This document shows positions 12,250 to 23,660 of a DNA stretch of 64,000 bases, piece by piece (the stretch's first letter is position 1; each line of letters starts with the position of its first letter). The DNA is from Siphonodentalium dalli. Lineage: Eukaryota > Mollusca > Scaphopoda > Gadilida > Siphonodentaliidae. Both the position numbers and the translations under genes were made by a program. The notes below the pieces were generated by a model, which did not search any database, was not told where the DNA came from, and worked only from the letters and a program-made list of their open reading frames with translations. The stretch covers positions 132,999,989 through 133,063,988 of the forward strand of contig CP136068.1 of NCBI GenBank assembly GCA_032622095.1, written 5' to 3'.

Positions 12250-14645
12250 ATATTTTAACATGTACCATTCTCTTCCTCGTAAAAAGTTACCACTTTTAGA
12301 ATGCCTTGGTGCCATCTCGGTTGTATCCCGTGAAGTTATATATAAATATATACAGACAGACATATATTTGCATATATATTTAGGCACCAAATGTGACGTT
12401 TTAACACGCACGATTTGATTCCTCGTATCATTTGAGAAGAACGTGTATGAATTTGATGTTAATTTGCACTAAACATAATTCAATCAGTTTTGGTAATCCG
12501 CCGGTCACTATTTAGGACTCAAGTAGCACCACATTTGACATAATAAAACCCCAAACTTACGACTCATTATAGGGATGAATATATATATAAAAAAAATTAA
12601 CATTGGCGAGTATACAAATTCGTATCAATTTAGGGCCCCCACATCTCTCACCGAAATGGCACAAATTTGGCGTATTTAAACCACACGATTAGATTCCTCG
12701 AATCACGGAGAAGAATATGTATCAGTCTGGCGGAAATCGGCACTAAACATAATTTATTGTTTATCAATTGTTTGTGTCTCTCTCACCCTGTCTCGAATGG
12801 CACCACTTTTGACATCTTTAAACTACACAATTAGACTCCTGATACCATGGAGATGATTATTTATAAGTTTAGTGCTGATCGGCGTCTAAACATTATTTTT
12901 TATCAAATTTAGATCCCAGCCCACACCATCTCTCACACAAACAGCACCAATATATCGTCTTTAAATCACATGATTTGATTTTTCATATCATGGATAAGAA
13001 TGTTTATCAATTTGGTGAAAATTGGCGCTAAAATTATTGCGTATGAATTCTGGTGCCCCTCTCATTTTCAGTGCACCCTGACTCGAATGACGCCATTTTA
13101 ACAGTTTTAAGCCACACCATTAGACTCATCATACCATGTGGAGGTTTTTTTAAAAATTGGTAGCAATGGGTGACTAAAACAATTCTTAACAATGTTAGTC
13201 CCCCCCCCCATTCTCACATCCAAACGACACCAATTTGGCGTCTTTAAATCACACAATTAGATTCCTTGTTTCATGCAGAAGAATGTGTATCAATTTAGTG
13301 GAAATTGGCGCTAAAATCATTTGTGGATGATTTTGTAAAAGCTTTTGTATAACATTGCGAGTATACAAATCCGTATACAATTTAGGGCTCCCATATCTCT
13401 CAACCAAAACGACACTAATTTAGCGTATCTAAACCAAACGATTAGATTTCTCGTATCACGGAGAATATATATAAATCTGGTGGAAATCGGCGCTAAACAT
13501 ATTGTTCATCTTTTTGTGTCCTCTCACCCTCTATGCATCCTGACTCGAATGGCCCATTTGTGACAATTTGCGACATCCTTAAACTACCCACTTAGACTCC
13601 TCATATCATGGAGATGATTATTGATAAGTTTGGTACTAATCGGCGACTAAACCAGTGTTGATCAAATTTAGTGCTCACTAACCCCCAACTGTCACCCAAA
13701 CAGCACCAACATGGCGTCTTTAAATCACACCATCAGACTCCTCGTATTATGGATAAGAATGCGTATCACTTTGGTGGAAATTGTCGCTAAACTTATTGCG
13801 TATCAATCTTGGTGCCCCTCTGTCGTTCTCTGACTCGAATTACGCCTCTTTTGACGGATTTAAGCCACACCATTAGACTTCTCATACCATGGGGATGCTA
13901 AGTATAAATGTGGTGGCGACTAAATCCATTCAAATTGAGTGCCCCTTCCACAAACTTTCATCCAAATGACAGCAATTTGGAGTCTTTAATTCGCACAATT
14001 AGATTCCATTTATCACGAAAAAGAATATACATCAATTTGGTGGAAATCGGCGCTAAAATTAGTTTTATCAATATTGGTGGCCCTCGCCCCTTCCGTGCAC
14101 CCCTGACGCGAATGGCGCCACGTTTCACATATTTAAACATAACCATTAGATTCCTCATATCATGGCAATGATTATATAAAAGTTTAGTGGCAATCGGCGG
14201 CAAACATTTTGTCTGCCACTCCCCTGTTCTGCCCCTGACAACGGCGTAACTTTAGAAAATTCTAAGCTGCACCATTATCTTTCTCCCAAAACGTTACCCC
14301 TAGTAGACCCGTTTGGTGCCATCTAGATGGTCCCTCGGCGCTAAACTTAGTTTATCAATTTTGGTGCCCCTCACCCCTTCCATGCGTCCCTGACTCGAAC
14401 GGTGCCACTTTTGACATATTTAAACCATACCATCAGATTCCTTATATCATGAGGATGATTATATATATGTTTCGTAGCAATCGGCAATTTTTCTCTCCAT
14501 TTTTTGCCCCTGACAACAACCGCGTCACTTTAGAAAATTCTAACCCGCACCATTATCTTTCTCGTGAAACGTTACCCCTTTAGTGCCATATAGATGGTCC
14601 CCTGTGAATTTCTATAGAACACAGACAGACAGACAGACATTCGCA
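12250..14645. repeat. Degenerate ~143-bp tandem array, block 2
   Basis: Same repeat as 7560-8890. 'ggcgtctttaaatcacac'-type landmarks recur near 12665, 12806, 12949, 13090, 13229, 13418, 13545, 13709, 13850, 13974, 14120 and 14405, giving a mean period of about 143 bp with some indels. Both borders carry the 'cgcaccattatctttctcgt...gttacccc' segment and an (ACAG)n tail. No protein-coding signal. Confidence 0.85.
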
Positions 14646-14649
14646 AATA

Positions 14650-15663
14650 TATATATAGATATACGACCAGGTTCGCGTGGATCGAGTTGCTGTAATAGCT
14701 GATTCTATAGAGGTGCCAAGCCATTTCACAGAAGCATATGAGAAAGTGGCTGAAGATTTATCATTAGAGAAGTTAAAATTCAAAAACTTACTGATTGAAT
14801 ACCAGGACGTGTTCTCTAAAACAACAAATGACTTGGGGAGAACAGACCGAGAAAACCACGCCATAGACACCGGAGACGCTCGTCCAACCCGACAGCAGCC
14901 TGGGATATTACCTACTGGAAAGAGAGATATAGAGAAGGAGCAAAATTAAAGATCTGCTTAAAAAAGGAATTATCAAAGAATGTAACAGTCCCTGGGCATC
15001 GCCAGTAGTGGTGGTTTCTTGTCCTAATAAAGCCCCGAGATTTTGTATAGACTATAGGAGGGTCAACCAGGTTACGATCAAAGACGGATATAGCATTCAG
15101 AGGGTTTCTGAAGGCCTTGACGCTCTAAATGGAAGACGTCCTACGAAGATTGCAATGGGATGAGTGCCTGCTGTATGTTGACAGCAGAATGCGAAAATGC
15201 ATTCAATGACCTAAAGAAAGCGATGACATATCAGCAGATGTTTTAGCATATCCAGCAGCCAGTCAACAATTTACCCTGGACATGGATGCTAGCCAACGCT
15301 GTTGTGAGTGGGGTCAAAGTAATGAAAATAAGGTCATTTTTCGTTGCTAAATCGCCTTCATAGGCATAACCATAGCAGCCAGCTGTCGGTGCTGTTCTTT
15401 TACATACAGACCCAAGATGGGAATGCACGAGTAAAACATTGCTCGCGGCTGTCACAGCTTTGAGAAATTTTCATGCCTGCCTGTATGGCCAGGAAGTGCT
15501 TGTCGGGACAGATAACTCTGCTGTGAGATGGACGAAAAGCCTGAAAATGCCAACTGGACTAGTTGCTAGATGTTTGCAGGAGCTGGAAACATACAACCTA
15601 AAAGTAGAACATAGTGGAGATAAACATCAGCTTGCAGATACCGTCTCTAGAATTTGCGAGTAA
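14650..15663 (+). pseudogene. Ty3/gypsy reverse transcriptase-RNase H remnant
   Basis: In order: linker and RT start (DSIEVPSHFTEAYEKVAEDL, LLIEYQDVFSK, HAIDTGDARPTRQQP; 14677-14949), after a frameshift KIKDLLKKGIIKECNSPWAS and FCIDYRRVNQVTIKDGY (14945-15135), then a deletion to MEDVLRRLQWDECLLYVDS, where the catalytic Tyr-x-Asp-Asp ends in Ser. RNase H follows: VLAYPAASQQFTLDMDAS (15240-15295), then LLAAVTALRNFHACLYGQEV and HSGDKHQLADTVSR (15439-15660). Typical of the metazoan gypsy group, but shortened by internal deletion and broken by frameshifts. No integrase was recognised downstream. Confidence 0.85.
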
Positions 15664-16490
15664 AGGCTGAAAAGTTTATGTTCATATGCTTAATATGGCA
15701 CAGGTTAGCGACTTGCAACTCCTGAAGATCCTATTGTTTTATTTTCTTTTAACTTTACCTCTTTGGTCTTTGAAATTTTAAACTTTTACCTTTTTCCTTA
15801 AATTACATAATGTTTAGGGGTCTTTGATTTTAATTATCCTGTACGTTCCAAATTACTTTTCAAAAATATTTTTAGCCGCTCGGGGACCTTGCTCTCCGAC
15901 TCTAAATTCTTGCCAAGAACACGAGGAACACAGTATATGCATGTGATTGGGACCCTGAATCTAATATATTCCCCATTCTTTCATATACTTTGCATTATAT
16001 TTTTGCACCGCCAATATTATGTGGGTAAAATGACGGATATGTTTAAGCCATTTTTCTTTCTTACTAAAACCTCTATTGACTAACAAAAAGGCCTTTAGTC
16101 ATCCTGCCAGTGCATTACTCTGATTTGATTTATGTAATTCTGGTGTGTTAGGTTTGGTGTTACTCACCATGGAACTCGACGTGTTACCTGGTCAGACACC
16201 ACTTACCTGTATTGGTTACACATACAAACAACTGGAAATTGACGATAAGGCTGCTGAGTCATCCGATGATGACACGATGTCCAATCTGCTAATAATGACG
16301 TTCGAGCTATTACTCGTGGCAGAATTAACCATGATGATGAAACTAACAGACAAATACTTTTGCAATGGTGGGAGACAAATACGCGAAGACAACAACAAAT
16401 GCTAGATGACAGCATGTCCGAGATATTCATAGCCGAAGAAGATGCCGAAGAAAGACCTGATTCGTCGGTGATTTCAAATAAATCAACTTA
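15664..16490. other. Unassigned sequence after the gypsy remnant
   Basis: AT-rich sequence. A pair of overlapping acidic frames at 16145-16500 (including QWWETNTRRQQQMLDD and AEEDAEERPDSSV) could be a tail of the gypsy element or unrelated; I cannot identify them. No splice-bounded exon of the receptor gene was found. Confidence 0.3.
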
Positions 16491-16492
16491 TG

Positions 16493-17953
16493 TTAAGTCA
16501 ATATGGGCACAGTGGTATAGTTTAGAAATACAATGTAAAAAGTATCTCTCCATACAGTATCAACTGCTTTGCGGAAGTCAATAAAAGTACAATATGTCTT
16601 TCGTCCGCTCTGCATGTACACGTTTATCAGAGCATGTAGAATAACTACATTATCTATTGTTGAGTGACCCTTGCGAAAACCTGTTTGAATTTTATTTATC
16701 AAGTCATTGTCTTCTGCAAATGACGATATTCGATTAAAAAGTTTACCAAAACAAACTTAGAAGGATTCCTCTATATGATTCAGGTAAATTAGGGTCCCTG
16801 GATCATTTGAAGATGGGTTTAATCGTCCCAACAGCACACTACTTACAATGAGATTGAAAAACGAATATATATGCTCGTCATTTCACCTAACGATTCTGTG
16901 ATATATTCGTTCAAAATTGTATCCGCCCCTGTACTGTCTTAACGTTTTTGAGCTTGTTTATAGCAATAAGGATCTCTGCTTGTGTTATAGGCCTGTTTAG
17001 ATGAAACTCATAAATTTCCTTGAAGTCCATATCGACATAGTCAGAAACATCCGATTCATCATTACATTCGTTTAGGTTTAAATCCTCAAAGTACTCCTCG
17101 AATTGCTCTATTATGACGTGTCCTCTGCATGTTTTGGCTGGTTGTCGGAACACATTTTGTCAAGTCTGTCACATAATGACTTACCTGAATACTTGTTTTA
17201 ACCTGCTTTACTCGTATTTCTTTAATTCCATAACCCCTCTGTACTTCGCGCAAGATTGTTTAAACATATCTTTATATATAATAGATTTTGTTATATTATA
17301 TACTCGCGCTTTGAATGGCTTAATTGATTCCTCAATGTTGGACACTTACCGTCGAACCAGGCTTTGTCTTTGCGTATATTTTCCAGCGTTTTGTTTTGAG
17401 GTTTATAAGTTCCCAATGTACGAACGGTCGCAGTTTTTAGAGTTCTGGTTATGTGCCCACACAGATCATCAATATTTGTTTGGGATAAACAACTATTTTT
17501 TCCAAATCATCAAGTTCACCAAGAACAAGCGTAATGTGGTCGGAATTACTATTTCTGAGTGACATTCTCCCTTTCTGTGGGTCCCATCCTTTCATTTTTA
17601 TCACTTGTTCACCAACTTTGGAGTTCTCGTCGGTGAAGTCATTTCCTATATATCGATTAGGGAAATTGGAGTTCTCGTCGGTGAAATCAAACTTTAACAC
17701 CAAATGTATAGCTCGATGTATATCGGAGAATAAACAACAGTGGTCATGGACTTTGAAGTTTACTATCTTGCTCAAAATGCGTTTTGTTCCTAGTGCCTCA
17801 TCGATTAATGTGCGATCAGATGACGTAAAAGTTCCATATTTATCATTATCACACCTCCCATTGACTGACGATGAATAATTTAATAAATCTACATAAACCC
17901 AAAAGTTTAAAACCATAAGAGTTCACCTTATCTTTGTCTTGGGATATTCGATT
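16493..17953 (-). pseudogene. LINE (CR1/L2-like) remnant, minus strand: endonuclease end and early reverse transcriptase
   Basis: Reading on the minus strand from 17953: an endonuclease-domain tail (VKVHDHCCLFSDIH-like, SNSDHITLVL) at 17449-17916, a linker (EEYFEDLNLNECNDESDVSD) ending ITQAEILIAINKLKN at 16911-17153, and after a gap the RT block INKIQTGFRKGHSTIDNVV followed by YCTFIDFRKAVDTVW at 16493-16702. The order matches non-LTR elements. Several frames are closed, and an internal repeat (FTDENSNFPNRYIGNDFTDEN) suggests a small duplication. It is defective. Confidence 0.8.
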
Positions 17954-18483
17954 TGGGACCTGAAAAGTCTTATCAAAGTCATCATCATCATAATATGCAT
18001 CTTCCATACATAACACAAAAATGCCCCCGTGTCATGGTTGGGCTAACGTCACTGACGTTGTTTGTTCGTGAATTAAAATCCCCCTTTTATCGCTAAGAAA
18101 ATACGAATTATGTTTCATTCGGCATGCCGGAAATGCATGCTTTGGTCAAAAACGTAATTCAAATATGCAGAAAAGAGACAAACCTTGGTATAACACATAA
18201 TTTAGAGGAGCAAGGGCAAAGTGCCATAAGACAAAGACAAGTCATTGTAAGAATCCAACCAATATGAATTTGGAGGAAATGAGGCACACTGATCGAGAAT
18301 GGAAGATAACTATTCTATGTAGCACTACGAACAATAAGAACATTGTTTGCACAACGATTAAAAACCACCAGGAAATCTGACCCGACGGAGTACCGTTCAA
18401 CCAAATGTCAAACAAAAGTATAAATTCAAAATATGTATACTTTCTTGAAAAATCATAATCTTGAATCAAGTTACCATTTCTTA
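17954..18483. other. No feature recognised
   Basis: AT-rich sequence between a LINE remnant and a MITE. A minus-strand frame (18242-18613) overlaps the MITE and has no recognisable domain. It is treated as chance. Confidence 0.3.
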
Positions 18484-18988
18484 TTAAAGACACGGTTGGC
18501 CTTGGCGGTGGGTATCCTGTGAAAATATATCCACCCGTCAAAAATCGCCACAAACAGAAAGAACATAAAAATGTAGATAGACTCTGTCCGTATACAAATA
18601 AGAAATATCGCATAAACAGTATGTTATGGTCATATGTTTGACCATTGTTATGTAAACAAAAGCGTAAAAAGTAACTTTTCTGGTGTTTGTTTATATTATG
18701 ATGGTAAACATAAAGAGCGTTCTCTGTTGGTGAATACCTGATATGGAACTAATAAAGAGCGTTTATGCCATTAATTTTGTGTGTGATTAGCCAGTAGCAT
18801 TGTGCTGTCTTATGTAACACAACCAGGCTCTTGCTTAGGTAAAATATAGTAGGTCTTTATGATAACATGCTGTTTACGCGACGGTCATGGTATATGAACG
18901 AAACTGTATGCGTTTTACTGTTTTTCTGTTTACGGTGTTTGGAACAAATATGAATATTTTCGACAATTAAGGCCGCACGTGCCTTTAA
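18484..18988. mobile_element. TTAA-flanked MITE, copy 1 (piggyBac-like)
   Basis: A 505-bp element bordered by TTAA on both sides. Its ends are inverted and similar: AGACACGGTTGGCCTT at the left and, read from the other strand, AGGCACGTGCGGCCTT at the right. A nearly identical copy with the same TTAA borders is at 50683-51184. Two copies with the same ends and target duplication define a mobile unit. TTAA targets are characteristic of the piggyBac superfamily; no transposase is encoded. Confidence 0.8.
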
Positions 18989-19244
18989 TAGATAACATGC
19001 GAAATCAACAAAATGACGATTTAGAAAAACTCATTTCTGAAATGACATTTTAAATGCAATGTATAAGCTAAGAAACAATGCAAAAGTTGTGGAGCAGATA
19101 GCATCTAAAATGAACACATCAAAGCAACTATAAATATAATGCCTCCTTTATGTGTGTGACACGGTTTAATCTCTTTGATACAGGAAATATACGACGATGA
19201 GTCAATGACCAACCATTGTCAGAAATGTGTCAAACGCGTTAGTT

Positions 19245-19390
19245 TGTTTCCGGCCAGGGTGCAAGAACCATGGTGTCATGTCCCATGCCTGGAAATGATA
19301 TTCAGCCGAACCGGGGGCGATTTGATTGACTATACATTCCAGACCCGGAACGTGACACCATGGTCCATGCACCCTGGCAGAAATAGAATA
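19245..19390. repeat. Inverted repeat with ~50-bp arms
   Basis: The left arm ccagggtgcaagaaccatgg followed by tgtcatgtccc...cctggaaatg is complemented by cattccagacccggaacgtg followed by acaccatggtccatgcaccc. The loop is about 35 bp. It could be a small fold-back or MITE-like insertion. The open frame at 19175-19465 runs through the hairpin and is not taken as a gene. Confidence 0.75.
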
Positions 19391-19475
19391 ACTTGTACTG
19401 ATAAAATAACAATCTTACCCTCCAAAATGTTGTCTCGAAAAGCGATGTGCAACGTGCATCTTTAATGGACTAGTA

Positions 19476-19623
19476 CAGTAATGCTCAAAGTAATCGACTC
19501 TTTAACCACAGCATAATTATGGGTAACTTTTCAGGATTTAGTCGGAAATATTTAGTTACTTTTTTAAAAAAGTTACCCATAATTCTGCTGTGGTTAAAGA
19601 GTTTATTACTTAGAGCGTTACTG
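19476..19623. mobile_element. Tc1/mariner-type MITE with TA target duplication
   Basis: A 148-bp element between TA dinucleotides, almost wholly made of two inverted arms of about 58 bp: CAGTAATGCTCAAAGTAATC...ACCCATAAT on the left is complemented by ATTATGGGT...TTACTTAGAGCGTTACTG on the right. The TA target and CAGT ends are characteristic of Tc1/mariner non-autonomous elements. No coding capacity. Confidence 0.8.
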
Positions 19624-19735
19624 TATATAGACAACAAAATCATCTCTAACAGTGTATATTAAAGGTACGTACTGTGCTGTTGCAGTGCAACCCTGCTAAC
19701 TGTGGAAATCAATTACTTTTAGTTTTGACCACAAA

Positions 19736-21560
19736 AGCATTGAATTAATTATACTGAAAGCCAGTTCCGGGGGGTACTACGTGTTTAGCTGAGTGAATGA
19801 TTTTCTATTATATTTGTTCATAAACAGTATATTAATTGATGCCACAAATTTCACCCGCCCATATGGACTCCATCCACTTATGAATTGAAACTGCACAAAG
19901 TACCTTTATCGACGTGTTCTTACTTTCATAGCGAGCTTCAACTCCTTCTATTGATCTTTCTCCAGTCTGCATGCATATGCGAACAAAATCTAGAAGGACA
20001 CGAACGTTAGTGGTAAAGTATTAAAAAGTCGATAAACACCCCTGGTCAAGTGATCCGGCTAAAGTGTTATGATGCTAGTTGGTCCTGCCAATATGCTATG
20101 ATGCTAGTGGGTCCTGCTAATGTGATATGATGCCGGTGGGTCCTGCTAATGTGTTATGATGCCGGTGAGTCATGTGGAATTGCTATGCTGCTTGGGACAA
20201 ACTGATGCTGTTAACAACAACTACTGTTACTTTTCAAATTCAATGCATTGATATTGCAGGTTGGCTTGTTGCAATACTGTATTATTTGTCGAAACATGTT
20301 GACATAGATTGCCCTAAATGTTTCTGGATCGAGTGTTGTAAATGTTCTCCTTATAATACCAATGGTTTTATACGCTTTGTTGCGTATTTGATTTATGTGG
20401 ATATCGATTTAAGTGTGTCATCAATTTTCACTTCTTGATCTTATTCGTACGTGCTTACTATGATTGGTGGATTTAATGGCGTATCCGTCATGAAATACTC
20501 TATTCTTATGTCCGAATAGTATCACATGGATTTTTGCTGAGTTGTATCAAAATTGCCAGTCTGGGGACCATTTGCAAACTGCGTTTATTAATTAATTGTA
20601 CTGAAAGTCAGATCCGGGGGTACTGAGTGTTTGGCTGAGTGACAAAAGCTATATTGTGTTTGTTCCTATCCTTTTAATTGATGTCACAATTTACCCACTA
20701 ATCCGGAATCCATCCACTTATCTATTGAAACTGGACATAAGACCTTTATCGACGTGTTCTTACTTTCATAGCGACCTGCGACGCCTTCTATTGACCCGAA
20801 TGTTCGTGGTAAAGTATTAGCCCGTCGATAAACACCCCTGATCAAGTGAGCCGGATAATGTGATACGATGCTAGTGGGTCCTACTAATGTGCTATGATGC
20901 CGGTGGGTCCTGCTAATGTGTTATGATGCTAGTGGGTCCTACTAATGTGCTATGATGCTGGTCGGTCCTGCTAATGTGTTATGATGCTGGTGAGTCCTGT
21001 TAATGTGTTATGATGCTGGTGGGTCCTGTTAACGTGTTATGATGCTAGTGGGTCCTACGAAGGTGCTATGATGCTGGGGCCCTGCTAATGTGCTATGATG
21101 CTGGTGGGTTCTGCTAATGTGTTATGATGCTGGTCAGTCCTGTGGAAGTTCTATGATGCTTGGGCAAACTGATGTTGTTAATAAAAACTAATGTTACTGT
21201 TCTACTGCAATGCATTTATATTGCACGTTGCCTTGTTGCAGTACTGTATTATATGTCGAAACATGCTGAAATAGATTGCCCTAACTGTTTCTGGGTCGAG
21301 TGTTGTAAATGTTCTGATTAAGATACGAAGGGTGTTATGCACTCTGTGGCATATTTGATATATGTGGATATCGAATTTAAATGTCTCATCAACATTCACT
21401 CCTAGATCTTGTTCGTACGTGCTTACTATAATTGGTGGATTCAATGGCGTGTCCGTCGTGAACTACTCTATTCTTGGTTTTTTATGTCCGAAATGTACCA
21501 CATAGATATTTACTGAGTTATATCGAGTCTATGGACCATTTGCAAACTGCGTTTATGTCC
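19736..21560. repeat. Tandem duplication of a LINE 3' end with a 29-bp VNTR
   Basis: Sequence at 19736-20585 is repeated at 20590-21560: 'actgaaagccagttccgggg', 'gtgttcttactttcatagcga', a run of 29-bp repeats, then the LINE carboxy-terminal coding region (antisense). The VNTR unit 'gttatgatgctggtgggtcctgctaatgt' has about 4 copies at 20060-20175 and about 10 at 20848-21160, so repeat number has changed since the duplication. Confidence 0.85.
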
Positions 21561-22600
21561 GATTGCACATTATTGTGGAGGGGATTTCCGATAATTTTTG
21601 TGCCATCTGCGAATATTTCACAAGTACTTTTACGCATTCTGGTAGATCATTAATGAAAATTACAAAAAAGTATAGGTCCTAAGTCACTTCCCTGGGTCGA
21701 ACAACTCGTTATTTGTATCCAGTTAGAAAGTTAGGAATTTACGCGCTCTCGTTTGCATGGTAAGGAATTATGTTATCCATCTTAGTATGTTGTTGGTGAT
21801 ACCATACGATCCAAGCTTTTGCAACGGTATCTCATGAGGAACAAAATCAAACGCCTTTTTAAAGTATAGTGCTGGCATGGCGTGTGATAAGTATTATATG
21901 AACTGAGTCTTACACGATCTCACTCTCTTGACCCCGTGCCGTATTTTGTAAATAAATTGTGTTGTTCCATATATCTCATCACTGCATTGCTAACACAAGA
22001 TTCGATAACTTTATAAAAGATGCAACGGAGACTCACTGGTCGGTAATTTCCGGAATAGTCTCTTTGTATCCTTTGCATGTAGATATACATGTACACGTAA
22101 CGGTTGCCTTTTGTCATATAGTCGGAACCTTCATTATGTGACGGATCTATTGAACAGTATGCATAACGGGTAGTTTAATTCACTTGTCGTTTATTTCAGA
22201 ATTTTGTAATGGATTTTATCAGGGCCACAGCTTTTAAACTGGTTTTGTCTACGTAACCTCATTTCGATGGCTATTGGTATTATTTCAAAATTGGGTAGAT
22301 AGCTTCCATTTTATAGATGTTTGACGTTTGGCATTTGATTGAGATTTTCGGAAGTACATATTCCCGAAAACGAAATCGTCCATTATTGGCGCTTTATCGT
22401 AGTCGTCGCTTTCGCATCCACCCCGACCATTGTCTCTCAGCTCCCCCAACTGTTTGTTGATGTAGGTTTACTGCAAACATAGTTCCAGAATGCTTCGGGG
22501 TTTAGTTTTGATTCCGAGGATAATCGTCTTGCGAAATATTGCTTTGCTGTTTTTATAGCTGAAACTGATTTTTCACTGCACGATTTATTTTACGTTTATA
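21202..22600 (-). pseudogene. LINE (CR1/L2-like) reverse transcriptase remnant, minus strand
   Basis: On the minus strand, NYRPVSLRCIFYKVIESCVS and RYMEQHNLFTKYG (21920-22117) are the start of a non-LTR RT domain. Around 21640-21700 the reading FVIFINDLPECVKVL matches the block before the catalytic site, but the following Tyr/Phe-Ala-Asp-Asp is lost (YSQMAQKLS). The carboxy part, YEQDLGVNVDETFKFDIHI and MFRHIIQYCNKA, lies at 21202-21444. Many stops are present, so it is non-functional. A second copy of the 3' part is at 20172-20590. Confidence 0.8.
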
Positions 22601-23660
22601 CTTCTGATGATCTCGATTTTCTATAATTCTGGCATGCTTCTGATTATCTCGAGTTTCTATATTTGTTGTATTCTGCTGCATGATGATCTCGAGTTTCTAT
22701 ATTACTTGCGTGTATGCTTCTGATGATCTCGATTTTCTATATTTCTTGTGTGCTCCTGATGATCTCGAGTTTCTATATTTCTTGCGTGTATGTTTCTGGT
22801 GATCTCGAGTTTCTATATTTCGTGTATGCTTCTGATGATCTCGAGTTTCTATATTTCTTGTATGCTTCTGATGATCTCGAGTTTCTATATTTTCTTGTAT
22901 TCTTCTGATGATCTCGAGTTTCTATATTTCTTGTATGCTTCTGATGATCTCGATTTTATATGTCTCATATGCTTCTAATGATCTCGATTTTCTATAATTC
23001 TTGTATGCTTCCGATGATCTCGAGTTTCTATATTTCTTGTATGCTTCTGGTGATCTCTAGTTTGTATATTACTTGAATGCTTCTGATGATCTCGATTTTC
23101 TATATTTCGTGTATGCTTCTGATTATCTCGAATTTCTATATGTCTCATATGCTAATGACCTCGATTATCTATAATTCTTGTATGCTTCGATGATCTCGAG
23201 TTTCTATATTTCGTGTATGTTTCTGATGATCTCGAGTTTCTATATTTCTTGTGTGCTCCTGATGATCTCTAGTTTCTTTCTTTCGTGTATGCTTCTGGTG
23301 ATCTCGATGTTCTTTATTTATTGTTTGCTTCTAATGATCTCGATTTTATATAAATCTTGTGTGCTTCTGATGATCTCGAGTTTCTATATTTCTTGTATGC
23401 TTCTGATGATCTCGAGTTTCTATATTTCTCATATGCCTCTGATGATATCGAGTTTCTATATTTCTCATATGCTTCTGATGATCTCGATTTTCTATATGTC
23501 TTGTATGCTTCTGATGATCTCGAGTTTCTATATTTCTTGTATGCTTCTGATGATCTCGTGTTTCTATATTTCTTGTTTGCTTCTGATGATCTCGATTTCT
23601 ATATTTATTGTATGCTTCTGATGATATCGAGATTTTATATTGCTTGTATGCTTGTATTTT
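22598..23660. repeat. 36-bp minisatellite, about 28 copies
   Basis: Unit 'tgcttctgatgatctcgagtttctatatttcttgta', 36 bp, with scattered substitutions and small deletions over about 1.06 kb. Since 36 is a multiple of three, long open frames occur on both strands (for example 23178-23621), repeating LMISSFYISC-like or DHQKHTRNIETR-like peptides. I regard these as by-products. The array starts directly against the LINE remnant. Confidence 0.93.

Noticed and set aside
16145-16584. Two overlapping acidic open frames after the gypsy remnant
   Set aside because: No recognised domain, and neither a clear start nor splice sites; kept only as an unassigned stretch.
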